Assembly: GCA_965153455.1 (NCBI GenBank)
Contig: OZ234504.1
Location: forward strand, 1,798,001-1,862,000
Reading direction: 5' to 3'
From: Sphagnum compactum
Taxonomy: Eukaryota; Bryophyta; Sphagnopsida; Sphagnales
Length of the DNA stretch: 64,000 nucleotides
The position numbers and the translations under genes are program-made. The notes under the pieces are model-generated. The model saw only the letters and a list, made by a program, of their open reading frames with translations, was not told where the DNA came from and made no database searches. Shown here piece after piece: positions 12,238-25,682 of the stretch. How positions within the stretch are numbered: position 1 is the first letter of the stretch; the number at the start of each line of letters is the position of its first letter.

Positions 12238-12629
12238 AAGTTTGTGCTCTCCAGACTTACAGTGTGTCGGTACAATCCGTCCCTCAAGAGCTTCTTCGAG
12301 GTCCCCACAAAACCCTAGAAGGAGACAGCTCACAGCACGCACAAACCCTAAAGCTATTCAGGCGGACACAGAGAGAGAGAGAAGAGAGAGCGCAGAAAGT
12401 TTATGCTTGTAGAAGCGAGTGTGCTCTCTCGACTTGCAAAGACAGTATTGTGTTGGTGCAATCCGCGCGCCTCAAGAGCTTCTTCGAGGCTCCACAAAAC
12501 CGTAGAAGGAAGGTTCATAGCATGCGCAAAGCCTAAACCTAGTCAGGCACAAAGAGCGAGAGAGAGAGAGAGCAATCGTGTGAAGGTCCGCGGGGGCGAG
12601 TGGCAGCAGTTTCTGTGTGGATTGCAGTC
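12238..12629 (+). promoter_or_regulatory. NAA10 leader/promoter region with a tandem duplication and telo-box motifs
   Basis: A unit of about 175 bases is present twice (about 12238-12405 and 12415-12585). Shared landmarks are GTGCTCTC..GACTT, CAATCCG, CTCAAGAGCTTCTTCGAGG, CACAAAACC and an AGAGAGAGAG run. The first copy holds two AAACCCTA telo-box-like motifs (near 12309 and 12343). In the second copy the first is changed to AAACCGTA and the other to AAGCCTAAACC. Telo-boxes are known in promoters of plant translation-related genes; their role here is inferred. A transcription start probably lies within or just before this block. Confidence 0.5.
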
Positions 12630-15342
12630 ATGGTGTGCATTCGGCAAGCAACGGTAAAGGATGGCCATGTGTCCATCTCTGTGTGTAGGTCTGCAATGTT
12701 TTTCGTTTTGTCGCTAGCAGTAAGTGCTTTCCTTCTCGGCTTTACTTCTTGCAGTAATGGAGAGGAAGAAGCTCACTCTCTAAATCGGTTTGCTTTTGTT
12801 TGTGACGACAGGTTGATGATCTGCTAGCCATGCAGAGCTGCAACCTCATGTGTCTTCCTGAGAATTATCAGATGAAGGTAGGGTACCACTACGTCTTCTT
12901 TTGGGCTTTTGAGCTTTTTCTGCACTGGGGGGTTCTTCTTCTTCTTCTTCTTCTTCTTCTTCTGTGTTATCTAGTTTTCTCGCTGTCAGTTGCCTTGCTG
13001 CTGGATGGAAATGTTCCTTCGTGATTTTTTTTGCCTGCTTGCTCTCTCTTTTTGCCATCAAAGATTTCTTCCTTCTCCGGCCTGCTGCAATCTCTGCATT
13101 TCTCCGTGGTATCGCACTAAAAGTAAGGAAGGATGATGGATGGGGGACTGGATGCAGTATTATTTCTATCACATCTTGTCATGGCCACAGCTGCTATATG
13201 TCGCGGAGGATTACAACAAAAAAATCGTTGGATATGTGCTCGCAAAGATGTAAGCTGAAGAAGAATTTCTTTCATAAGACTTTGTGGATCCAATGGGAAA
13301 GATGTGCTTGAAGTGAAGAAATCCTTGTAACTATTCTCGATGAAGATGATGGTGATGTCATCTGACACTTTGTGTACAATTCTCATAAGGTTTTATGACT
13401 GCATTCATTGTCATGTTACCTTTGAGTGAGTTGTGGTTGCAGAGATTCTTTTCTCTGCTTGGCTTGTTCTGGCTTTTCTTAATTGTGAAAATGCAGATTT
13501 CTTCGATCAATTCTTGTGAACGAAAATTTTCTGGTTGTGGAGATTTCTTTCTCTGGGGGTTTTATGGATATCTTTAAGCTGAAGAATCATCAGAGGCAAA
13601 TCATCTCAGAAACTTCTGAGTCTTTTTTGTTTGAAATGTTTGTTTCTGCAAAGGGAGGAGGAATCAACTGAATGTCATGGGCACATCACATCATTGGCTG
13701 TGCTACGAACGCACCGTAAGCTTGGTCTTGCCACTAAGCTTATGAATGCTGCACGTATGTACCCTTTTCTCTGCTTCCCATAATCAAAAGCCAAGTTTGA
13801 TATTCTTGAGGCTTTCACTTATATTTTATAACCACCTTTTGGTTCTCCTTTGCTACCATGTTACATGGGAAAACACTTACTTTAGTAACATCAAAAGAGA
13901 GAAGTTGTAGAAGACAAAATATGTGGGAGTGGTAGGACAATCCCCATTGACTGGGATTGGTTTTGTTAGGGTCAGGGATCAATCTGTGAATGGTGTTGTC
14001 TTGCCAGAGCAAGCTATGCAAGAGGTCTTTGGAGCAGAGTATGTGTCTTTGCATGTGCGCAAAAGCAATCGTGCTGCTTTCCATCTTTACACAGAAACAC
14101 TGGGTTACAGGTAACTTCCTCTACTCTTTGAGCACCAGCTGGAAACCATTGTGCTTTTCTCTCAGAGAGGAAGAAAAGGGCTAATCTGGCCCAGACAGTG
14201 CATGTGGTCTGAAATTGTTGTGCGTACCGGTTTTGGAACTTTCCTCATATGTACAAATACTGCATCTTTGCTCCAGAAGTGGATTGCCATACTGTCTGCC
14301 AGAAACATATCCCTGCATTAGGCCCTCTTGAGTGGTGGATGGGGTAATAGCTGCCACATGCTTCTCAGATTTTATTGCCATTGTGATTTCTGAGGTCCTC
14401 TGCAGCAGGATTACAATAATCTTCTGGCAAAATGTCTTTTGTCTGAGAAAGATCTCTGTAATCAGGAAAAGGCATGATGATAGTCTGGTGTGAAACCCAA
14501 GAAGATTTAAGACACTGTGTAATTCACTGATCATGTTTTAGCAAAGCATATTGACATATTGGAATGTGATAACTTGCATCATCAATTTAGAGGTATGTAT
14601 CTTGTTGCAATGCAATGTACTAACCATGCAGGGCTCCTGGGGTAGGATCAATGATATTGAAGCCAAGTACTATGCTGACAGTGAAGATGCGTATGATATG
14701 CGCAAGATGTTAAAAACCAAACCTGAGAAAGCTGCGGGTATTTCCTTGTCTCTTATCCTTTTTTGAGGAGTTGCAGCAATGGCTTGCACACTTGCTTCTT
14801 GCTCAGTTGTGTGGTGTTGATGTAAGCTTTTATAATCTATTTCATGAACAAGTGTCTGACTATTTGGAGGTTGAAATTTGTTGGATCTCCGAGTGAGTCT
14901 GATAATACCTTCAAACATGTCTCAGGCGTCATCAGTCAGTGGAATTTCTGAGTCCTAATGTTTCTGAGATGAAACTGGGAAGAATATAGTTGTTGGCTAA
15001 CCTGGAGTCTCTGGATGTCTATTAAGTCAATTCAAGCAGTGACTCCGAAAGTATGTAGTAGCACTGTGGGAGTGACACGTCCACTGTGAAATCACCACAC
15101 ATCCTGTTTTTATGGGTTGGCTTTGATTTGGATTTGCAGCTGAGGGTAAGAGTGAGGCTAGCAAACGGGTTCCTGTAGAGAAAGCTGGGGAGCGAACAAG
15201 CAAAGACAAGGAGGAGAATTCCAGAAAACCAAAGACCAATAACGATGAAGGAGTCCCAACAGAGTTGTTAGAGAAAGATCACGGCAAGAAGAGTGTTGAC
15301 ATATCAGTTAAGCAGACTAGCACAGGTGGAGGAGCAGGTTGA
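12630..15342 (+). CDS. NAA10: N-alpha-acetyltransferase 10, NatA catalytic subunit (seven exons)
   Basis: Exons are 12630-12653, 12812-12877, 13158-13249, 13654-13754, 14008-14110, 14646-14737 and 15140-15342. They join in frame to 681 bases, 226 residues. The start [16 protein letters not shown] is the conserved NAA10 N terminus. The substrate loop LPENYQMK (23-30), the acetyl-CoA binding motif R82-x-x-G85-x-A87 (RKLGLA), and [23 protein letters not shown] are all intact, followed by [20 protein letters not shown]10 works with the ribosome-bound NAA15 subunit and acetylates N termini exposed after methionine removal (Ser, Ala, Thr, Gly, Val). The C-terminal tail from about residue 155 is lysine- and glutamate-rich, encoded mainly by the last exon, and poorly conserved, as is usual. 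Every intron is GT-AG. The gene converges on the receptor kinase gene downstream. Confidence 0.95.
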
Positions 15343-17643
15343 CAGTGTTGTTCCTGTGGAATTGCTCTATTCAATTAAGTAGTTTTGGCTAACCAATCAA
15401 GCGTGCAATATTGAAATTGGAATTTGTGTTTTTGGGTAATTACCAAAGACTTTGTGTTATTGCTAATCACCTTAACATGTTTGATTGATTGATTTAAAGC
15501 TGTTGGAGCTAACATGTAATGCAAATGCACTATTCATGAATCCTATTAGGAAGCCAAACAATGATTTTGCCAAGGAGATGCATGACGCAAGAGTATATCA
15601 ATCATGACCTTGAAGCAGCAATGGAAAAGATGGAGTGGAAAGATGATTGAAATGAAATAGACTTTGGCAAAAAAGAAAAATTCATGTTCTAAGATTGGAG
15701 GGAGTAATTGTAGATTACAAAAATGGTTGAAAATAATCTAGAAGAGAAGAACAAGATGATGCAAAGTTTAGACAAGATCTTGATGAACATTGGAGTTCTA
15801 AGAAAAACATGGACCTATGACAAGATGAAAATTGTTTCCAAGTTTTTGAAGGATGGAATGATAAGAAATTTAATGTTGGAAGCAAGGGAGATTGCAAGAG
15901 TGAGGAAGAGGATGCAAGACTATGCTAGTAATTTGTGCCAAGATGAATTCCATAGGACTCATCAAGATCATTCACTGGTGGGGAATATTAGTCATTTTGG
16001 TGCAAAAGGAATGAGAGATGAAGTTGCAAATTGATACTGTTGGCAAGACAGAATTTGTATAGGTGAATTTATTTTTGAATTGTGAAAGATATCAATTAGG
16101 AAATGTTGAAGGAAACATGCAATTGTGAATGGTAGAATTGAAGAGAATCAACACACTTCAATTTATTTTTTCCCCTATTGGGTGACTCTTGACACTGACT
16201 GACTAACTACCATCAAATAAAATGGGTGAAGAATCTAGGTGGTGGTAACAATTGAACACTATTCAATGATTATATAGTGAAGCATAAGTAGTAGTAGTAG
16301 ACAACATTGTAGCAATTGTTGCAAGGTTTTGAAAGAGGAATTGAATAGTCAATTTGGATTACTAAAAGTTTGAACTGACAAACTATCCACTAAAATGGGT
16401 TTGCAAAATTTTATAAATTGTGGAGGAGTAATGGAATTAGAGCATTTCCACCAGCCGCAATGAAGTGGCTTGTACACAATATTTTGAGACCATCTCGAGA
16501 AGATTGATTGTTATGGTGGAATGATTGCAGTTCAATATCACATGGACTAATCAGATTAGCTCAGCAATGATTGCAGTTCAATAATGCGTGGAATAATTAG
16601 ATTAGCTCAGGTGATGTTCGGGCATCTTTGTGGAGCATCACTGTGGAATGTGTGACCATTTACAATTAATGAAGTAGTTGAATTCAAGCTAGCACATAAT
16701 GGTTTCCAATACATGATTTATTTGCAATAATGTCATTGAGGCTCTCACTTGATGACAAAGTAGCTAGCATGTGAGGAGAAAAATTGGAGCAAAGGGAAAA
16801 CATTATCCATGTAGAATATGTAGAAGGCTGATCTGGAAGTACATGGGGAATTGTATTGAGGAATGTTGAGAAGGTGCAACTGCACAAGAAGAGGAAGGAG
16901 GTCAGGTTTTGCCAAAAACAAAATTTAGGTAGCAACTGACCAAAGGTAAGGAGACATTATCAGTGGATTACCAAAAAAAAAGTGTTGTTTTCCACTGAAG
17001 TTGCTGCAATGGTTACAGAAAATTGCAGATAAAAAAGTTGGGGGAGAGTTGTTGAGTCACTTAAAGCCAATGCAAAAAACAACAGAACTAACAGCTTAGA
17101 AGCACTTTCCCAGCTCCAGCTAGTATGCTCATTAAGAATAAATAACACTTAATGAAAACACAAGGTGCAGATGAAATACAGATCTCCTCTCAACAACCCA
17201 CAAACCTCAACGCAAGCACTTTTTTCCCAGAAAGTAGTATCGCCTTTCCCAAACTTTCCCTTGCAACATGAGAGAGTTAATAATACAGTCTCCCAGTGGA
17301 CTCACTAGTGGTGCCTAGTTTACATTTGCGCCTTCACCTCTCGATCAATCTTCCATTTGTTGAAGACCCAATCCTCCATTCTTTTTTTCTTTCCAGGAAC
17401 TCCCAAATCTCTCTCTATTCACAACCTCCAGATTTTGCTATTCATTAAGGGTGTAGTGTTTGATGAAAGCTGTCCAAACAAAGAACATAATGTTTTTCAT
17501 AAATGAAACAAGTGATGATGCTGACAAACCTGGATATAAAAGTAGGAGCCAGAGATGGGTGCTGAATTCATTGCATACAAGCGAAAAGATCAACAGAAAA
17601 GACAGAAAAATAACTCACAGGGAAAAAAAACGAAGAAAAACAG
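15343..17643. other. Spacer between convergent genes, with a lysine-rich open frame and a direct repeat
   Basis: This holds the 3' flanks of NAA10 (plus) and the receptor kinase (minus). An ATG frame at 15723-16034 (103 codons, plus) encodes a lysine- and methionine-rich helical peptide with REIARVRKRMQDYA. It is unrecognised and may be a decayed mobile-element remnant. At 16519-16565 and 16566-16610 a block of about 46 bases occurs twice (ATGATTGCAGTTCAATA ... ATTAGATTAGCTCAG type). Nothing else is identifiable. Confidence 0.45.
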
Positions 17644-20600
17644 CTACTTGGGCTCAACAGCTCTAGGTGCATAGCCACCACTATACTGGAATGATGGATC
17701 ATTTCCTCTTGATAACGTATCCTGGTTGTCATAAATATCAGTGGGATTTTGTGAACTCGTTGTATCTGCAAATGTAACTGCTGAATCCCTTGGATTCTGT
17801 GCCATAATTGCCTCCAAACTCTTTACAACTTCATTCATTGATGGGCGACCGTCAGCTTTCTCCTCCACGCACATAAGTGCAAGATCCAGAACTGGTTCTA
17901 TATTTTGCATTGGAATATCTGCAAGCACAGGGTCTAGCAATGGGCGTACAGCTTGAAGGCCACCCCTGTCAAGAGCCAACCTTACTTCCCGGACAATGTA
18001 CTTGCCACGCTCAATTGGTTGGTGTCCTGAAAGAATCTCTAGTAGCACGACTCCATAACTGTAAACATCGCTCTTGTCTGAAAGCTGCTGAGTTGTATAG
18101 TATTGTGGATCAAGATAGCCCTGGTGATGGTCATTTGCCATTCCAAGAAAGAAATTGTAAGTATGCTAAGGTCCATCTGATCTCTACCAAAATTGTGAAA
18201 CTCTCACTCTTCGATTGTAGAAAAATCAAAGAACACTGAACACAGGTACACACTTCAAAAATGGAGATGGATCTCAATCAAGACTTTAACACAATTAGGG
18301 GTGAATGGGAACCTTCAAACATACCAAGGTTCCTTTCACTTGTGTTGACACATGCTGCTGCTTTTCATCAGCATCGGGTGCAAGCTTTGAGAGACCAAAA
18401 TCAGCCACCTTGGCAGTCAACTTATCATCAAGCAAAATATTAGCAGATTTGACATCACGATGGATAATTGGCTGGTCAATATTCTCATGCAGATAAGTCA
18501 AGCCTCTGGCTGATCCCACTGCAATTTGCAAGCGCCTGTTCCAATCCAGTGGCTCCTTCATTTTACCTGTTTCACAAAGTGTCAGACCATCATCATGAAT
18601 CATAGTGATGAGCTGCCATGACTACCCACTAACCTCACCAGCTCCTGAACGTGGGTGTTGATTAAGGTACATAACAATCCACCCAAAATCTGCACAAACA
18701 ATTATACAAAATCTGCATCCTGATTATAAAACATCCAAACTTTGCTACATGGAGATGCGTAAGTTATACAACCAGTTTTTCCCCTCACAAAAGAATCATG
18801 TGATCTGACGGGAATGTGAGGTCCAGTGTAACAACTGACCAATAAGCCAGTCCCGCAAAGTGCCATTCACCATGAATTCATAAACAAGCATCTGCTCGCC
18901 TTGCTCGTAACAGAAGCCAACAAGGTTGACCAAGTTGCGGTGGTGCACCCGTGATAGGATCTCAATCTCCGTTTTGAATTCATGAGCCCCTTGCATCGAC
19001 TCTTTCTGGGCCCTCTTCACAGCCACCAAATCACCTTCTGGCAAGACACCTTTATACACCTGCCACCACACAGCATCATCATCACAAAAGGTGGCACATC
19101 TCCCACTTTTTAATGTGCAAATCATCAGAAGATTTGGGGTTTCGGGTTTATCATATCTAATTTTAGACATCTGATTTTTTCAGAAGCAGCTTGGATAACC
19201 ACCTTGCCATAACCACCAGCGCCAATTTCATTGCTTTCACTGAAATTATCTGTTGCCTTCTTGAGTTCAGCAAAGTAGAAGCGTCTTGCACCCTTCAATT
19301 TGGGCGCTTCACCATTGTCACCTCCACCTTCACCCCACGAAGCTGCAAAAGTCCACAAGTTCTTCTTTCATTGGGTCTATCTGCTTCATTCACTACTGGA
19401 TACAAGCTATGAAAGCAAGGCTATAAACTATACTCACAGGGGGTCAAAGAATGAGCGCTCCCCCCCGAATGCTACGCATAGGGGAAACCCTAATTATGAT
19501 AGGAGTGCATGGAATTAATTACCAAAGGGCTTGCTCATCTCCTCCAATTTTTTGGCCCGACGCCTCAGCATGACAACATAAATGGTTAACGCTGCAAGAA
19601 CCAGCACGACAACCACTGCTCCCACAACAATCCCAATGATTGCACCTTTCGCCAATGATGAGCTACTTCTAGGAACTGCAGCAGCAAGCAAGCCAAGCAG
19701 TTGAATCAGATTGTTAGATTTGTAAGGATCTCAACTGGCTGCAAATGCTTAAGCAAGAGATGATGTACCCAGGTCATGGATGCTGTAACCATGTCATGAG
19801 TCATTCAAGATGGACATGGCAAAGGGACTAAGCACTACTACGAATGCCATGAAGTGGTGGGGTGTAGTAGCCATCATGAGAATCTTACCACCAAATCCGT
19901 TCGCAACGGCCACATAATATGGTTGAAACAAATTTGTGAGGTTGACTTTTTGTGCCTCAAGCCTACTTGTGATATTCGTCACTGTTGCTTGATCCAGCAT
20001 GGTGCTTGAGTCAAATGGGAAGAAAAGAATAGTGACATTGACACGTCCATTCTCAGTGAAAGTTGCAGCTGTGATCCAGACTTGCTGTGAATGTAGACCA
20101 AGACCACTGTAGAGATAACCTTGCAGCAGTGCTATCAGCGAATCGGTGATGGTAGAGAACGAAGGTTGTTGTATTACCAAGATGATATCGAGCGGCTCAG
20201 CACATGAGCAGTTCTGTAGGTTCAGTGTTAAGCCAGGGCACGACATTCCATTACATGAATTTTGTGCATAGTACGGACTTGACCAAGTCTCCAATGCTGT
20301 TGTTTCATTGCTACATCCGTATTGTGGCTTCACAAATGAGGTTGGTGAACATATTGGATTATTTGCAAACCTGCATTTTTGAAAACACATTACATAAATA
20401 ATTAGAATATAAAATTATGCAAATTAAAAATGGCAGCAGATTCATCACCCTAAATACTCATCATACACAAAATTCATATTGAAGCTGGAACCTAAACACC
20501 TGCAAATCATTTGGACCTTCAACCTAAACCCTTAACACAGGAAAAAGTTGTATTGCTTCAAGACTTCCAAGACCCTTTAGGGGCTGTGCTCAAAGGTCTG

Positions 20601-23600
20601 GCGCCTACACCCAGCAAACCTTCAGACCTTCAACCCTAAACCCTAAGCACAAAAAAAAGTTGTATTGTTTCAAGACTTCCAAGAACCTTTGGGCTGCTGC
20701 ACTCCAGATACTACCATGAAAGCACATCTGTGCTGGTGCTAAATCACAATGTTTTGAAAGCCCACTTCTGAATTCCTTTCTCATACTCAAAGTTTTGATG
20801 CCCATGAAAACACCCATCAAACCCGATGGCTGGCAAATATGAAAGACTTGGCACCCATCAAAAATCAATGGCCAGCAAATATGAAATATTCAGGACCCAT
20901 CGAAAGTGATGGCTGGCAAGTATGAAAGACTTACGCAAAGTTCACTCCAGAGAAGTTGGCTGAATTACCCAGTTGGGAAATTGCAGAAATACTGTTGTTC
21001 TGAATAGAAACAAGAGACAAGTTTTCTCCAATTGTTGCAGGAATGGTCAAACTTCCATTCAACCCATTGACCGCAAGGTTCCTGTCAAGTGTGTCAGCAA
21101 ATGTCAAAAATTCCTCACATTCACCAAACAAATTGGAACAATCAAAAGTTATCTAGAAGCTCAAATGAATGATCTGCAAGAGGAAGGAACTCAGCTAAGA
21201 AGTTCTACATGGAGGAGTTGCTGAAGTGTACATACTTCCGAAACACCCAATACATATAAAGTCTAAAGAAAAAATGGAATCCAAAGCAAAGTTCTCAAAA
21301 CAAACACCTTTTGTTTTTCCTAACACATTCTTACTTGTGTGATGATGTGGGGGATATGTCCATTGCAACAAATCCAATAAATTTACATATAAAAATTGGT
21401 AAAAGAGCCAGAAAATAAATAAATAAATATATATAAACATATATTTCATCATGAAGAGAAACTCAGATTGGGAATTTGGAGACTTACAAAACCTGCAACT
21501 GTGGATAGCTTAGAACATCTGCTGGAAGTTGCCCAACCAAGTTGCTCTGCTGCAATGTTCTACATATCAAAAACCAACAACTCTTATTCTCAAACACCAG
21601 ATTGGAGACCAAATTGAGCACTGAATTGAACATTCGTAATAAAAGTTATGTAGCAAAATACATAATAAAAAGGTATCTATCTGGGACTTTTTGAACAGTG
21701 TGAACAAGAAGAAGAAAACCCAGAACTCACATTGTTTCCACATTTGTTGTCGCATTCAGCCAGGATGGATAAGGCTGTGGGTCATATTGGTTATTGCTCA
21801 AGTCACTGCAGTTGGGCAAGCACCTCGCAAACACAAATGATCAGTTTTATGACACACAAACCCACATGCTCAAATTGTGGGAAAACACCCAATCATGTAC
21901 AACTAACTCCCAGGGGGAGGTCACTCACATTTCTATAAAAATTGACGTCAGTTCAAAAGACAGGTATACTTTGTTTATTACTTTTTTTAGGGTAAAAATT
22001 AATAAAGATTTTAGGAAAGTAAATTTAGGCCCAAGGAAAAAATCTTTGAAAATATTTGTAGGAAAAAAACCCTCTAAAGATTGAATTAATAAACAAGTTC
22101 CTATAATTATCAATTGCTAGAGTTTCTCGTATCTATTGATACATACCCGTAGATATTGACATTCATTCCATTTATAATTAGGTAGCAAAATAAAAATGCT
22201 CTCCAAATGCCAGTAAATACAAAGAATTCGACTTCACTTACATAAGAGTCAAGTTATAAAGTGCAGACAGATTGGGAATAGTTCCATTGAGAAGATTGTT
22301 TCCCAGTTGGCTGTATAAGCAACAGAAAACACACAGAAAGCCCACTTTGTGAAAAGTCCACTTCATAAAGCCTACTTTGTAAACTTGCATGGGAATGGAA
22401 GTGGGAGTCACAAATAGAGAGCAACCAACCGACAGATCGAGCTACTGGGCTGGTTTTAAATTAGCACAAAAACAACCAGAAACTCCGCATGGTAGAATTT
22501 CTGATTCCAATACACCAGGAGACTCTACTGCAGTAAACAGTTTGTGTTTGCCAAACCAGTAACTCAGAGCAGCAAAAAGTAATAGAGAATTGCCAAATAA
22601 ATGGCTAAATATATACAAATGGGAAGGAATGAAGAACTCTTACACTTGCTGTAAGGTGCCGGTGGGTGATACGATGTTATTGAGACTTTGTGGAATTTGA
22701 CCTGTGAGCTGGTTGTTCATAAGATTTCTGTTGCATTTAAAAGTGACCCAATTCAGACCCAGATCTTGTGTCAACAGCACAAGAAAAATAGCACCCATAG
22801 AACAAAAGAATTCTGGATGCATAATATCATACCCAAAAAACAAATCCACAAAAAATAGCCAGAATTTCTATGACATTCCAGATTTCACTGAGAATCCACA
22901 AACAAATAACCAGTGGCCATGGAAGACAAAAATTTCCAGATGCATAATGTCATCGACAATCCAAAATGATGTTAGAAAGTTCCAATAGACTGCCGCAGGA
23001 GAACTTACAGGATCTGAAGAGTAGTTATGTTGCCAAGTGAGTCTGGAATTGTCCCAGTGAAGGCATTGCTGTCAAGCAACCTGCACATACCACAGAGACA
23101 AAGTACATAGTTAAAGCTTCAGAAGAACTGGAGTATAATGGTATAGTTATGGGTTTCTGGAGCTCCAACTCAAGAGTGATTTTTACCATCCTCTGAAACA
23201 AAACAAAACAAAGAGAAAAAAAGAGCTTGTCGGGACCCACAAGAACTTTAGAGTGACTTACAAGTGTATCAGACGACCCAGTGGTCGTTGAGTTGTTGTG
23301 CCACCGAGTTCAGGTGGAATTGAACCTGAAAGCGAATTGTTGTAGAAATGGCTGCCAGACACACAAAAATTCGTGAAGATGAAGAAGGTCAGCAGCAATC
23401 CAGGACTGACACCCCCAAGCTCCACATTGCTAATAAAACATTTTGCCAGCTACACATTCGTAATTAGAAGGCATGGCATTAGAAGAAGAAGCAGCTCACA
23501 AGTGCTGGGCATTCTGCAATTGATCGAGGCCATGCCCATCTAAAGAAGTTGTTGAGACAGGCAACGATCCTGTCAAGTTATTGATGCTCAAATCGAACCA

Positions 23601-25682
23601 ATACAGTTGCGCAAGTGCACCCAGTCCAGATGGTATGGTGCCTGTCAGCTGATTTCCATTTAGTGCTCTGCCGCACACAAGTCCAAAAACACAAAACCAA
23701 GTCAATCTCTCCTTCACTGTCCATTGGCAGAGGAGTGCCAGAATTTATCTCCAAAGATTGCCATGCAATTGGCCGGAAGGAGGTGCAGCAGCATCAGAAA
23801 GAAAGAGCACTACAGTTGTATAGCTCAAATTACAAGTCTACTTGCAAGAGTAGCATGAAAAGAAAGGGTGGTGGGTGGCAGAAAACTCTAACTCACAAGA
23901 AAGTAAGCTTTATCAGATTTGACAGTGTAGATGGAATCGGGCCAGTGTAACTGCAGGACTGCAAACTCCTGTCATACAACCCAAAATCATCATTGCCATT
24001 TTTGCCCACTTCAAAATCCTTTCTTCCTTCCACACACACACACTCTCAATTGCCAATACAATTGTTCCTGCTGCAAAGCACTGATCTTCAATGTACAAAA
24101 GAGTTTTGCACCATCAGAAAGAGTCCTACGTAGATGTGCTGGCCAATGAACTCCATCTCCAGATTGAAAAAAGAACTTAGCACCCTCATCAAGCTGTCTT
24201 AAGAGCTAGGGACTTCTTTACTCTAAATCATTGTTCCTAATTCGTCCTGAAAATGCAACTGTAAATGTGGGTCAAACTAGCAAAAATCTTGCTTGATGAA
24301 ATTACAAGGAGGAGGACTTTCATAGGGTTCTTTGGGCTACAAGCAGTGAGCAGAAACTTACAAGGTCGTAAGCTGAGTCAAATTTCCAAGCTGCAGCGGC
24401 AATGACCCAGATATACCAGGGTTGAAAGAAATCTCCCTGCAAACAAACAAACAAACAAACGAAACAAACATGCCCACAATTACAAACCCATGTTCTGATC
24501 CACATCAGGACAGAGAAGCTCTTCTGTCAGTAGCTTCTCAGAGCTGCTGCTGTCAAGCAGACAGATGGGCAGAGGTTAATGTGATTGATCTTGAGTGCCA
24601 CAAAAACCAACACCATGATCATCATCAAATGCAAAACTGTGTGTCAATCAATCAATCACTGCTGCTGCTGCTACCCAAGTAAAAAAATTTGCACCAAATT
24701 GGCAATCACAAACTTTGCAATAAAATCTTGTGATGCATGCTGCAAAAAACAAAACCCTAGCCTCCTAGATCACAAAAGCTGCAAGTTTGTGAGTGATGAT
24801 CTCTTTGAAAGAGAGGAGGAGGAGGAGACTTAGGGCACAGAAGGAGAAGAAGAAAGTAGTTGTGAGACTTACAAATCTGTAAGATTCGAAAGTGCACCAA
24901 TCTCTGGACTCAAAGTTCCCGTGAGTGACATACTGCTAAGAACCCTGTCAAAAAAATTCACAGGCCAAGGAAAAAAAAACAAACAACAATAACCACAACC
25001 ACTGTCAATGGACAAAACAAACTCAAAGATCAAAACCCATCTCATGACCTTGCCCAAATGTTGAAGAAGATTCATGACCAGCAGCCACTGCAACTTCCAA
25101 AAGAAGAATGAGAAAAAGGACAAGAACAACAAGAATTCAGCAGCATACATGTGCAGGTGCAGTAGAGGAAGAAGAAGTTGAGAAGAAGTGGTAAGTACTA
25201 GTAGATTCATGCAAAGCTGCAAGACTAGTGAAGGAGACAGCAGCAGCTTACAAGCTTGTAACAGTGGTGTTGGTCCTATCACACGTGACCCCTATCCAAG
25301 CAGAAGCACATGGATCTGTACCACTGGGCCATGGGGGATTTCCATTGAAGGCTTGTTGTATTGACAACAGCGCAATGACTGCACATCATTTTGCAGCAGA
25401 GATCAGGGAGGGAACTCATCAGAGAAAAATTATCATGTAATAGCAACAGTTGATCATGTCTAGAGAATCAGGAGAATGACTTTTGCAAAGCAACCAAAAA
25501 AACACAACACACCCACAACAGCAAACAATCAGGAGCTGCTGCAAAGAAAATCCTTGGTGGGGAGTAAGGAGCGCACCTTCGTTGGGATTGGTGACGGCAG
25601 TGGAGCAAGAGAAGAGCGCGCTACAGCAACACAAAAGAGTCACGAAACCCTGCAGCTTCCAATTCCCCTGCAGCAGACCCAT
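17644..25682 (-). CDS. LRR receptor-like kinase, LRR-VIII-1 / HPCA1-like (19 exons)
   Basis: Exons on the minus strand: 25682-25577, 25378-25252, 24944-24873, 24436-24362, 23968-23897, 23667-23500, 23351-23262, 23080-23009, 22727-22644, 22310-22242, 21805-21731, 21559-21488, 21081-20935, 20370-19889, 19675-19523, 19342-19203, 19059-18840, 18566-18325, 18120-17644. They total 2943 bases, 980 residues, all in frame. The protein has a signal peptide (about 1-29), an LRR cap ([16 protein letters not shown]), LRRs mostly on phase-2 exons of about 72 bases, a membrane-proximal domain with C449, C454, C464 and C466, a membrane helix (about 582-607), then a kinase: loop GAGGYGKV (662-669), K683, HRD with D779, DFG with D797. 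The family includes the Arabidopsis hydrogen-peroxide sensor HPCA1; the tail [15 protein letters not shown] matches its end. The activation loop reads DPQYY instead of the usual DPEYY. An active kinase is expected; the ligand is unknown. Confidence 0.93.

Noticed and set aside
12846-13172. 108-codon minus-strand frame with a Glu-rich run
   Set aside because: Lies opposite NAA10 exons 2-3 and intron 2; the Glu run comes from a TTC microsatellite.
17877-18239. 120-codon plus-strand frame
   Set aside because: Antisense shadow of the receptor-kinase final exon.
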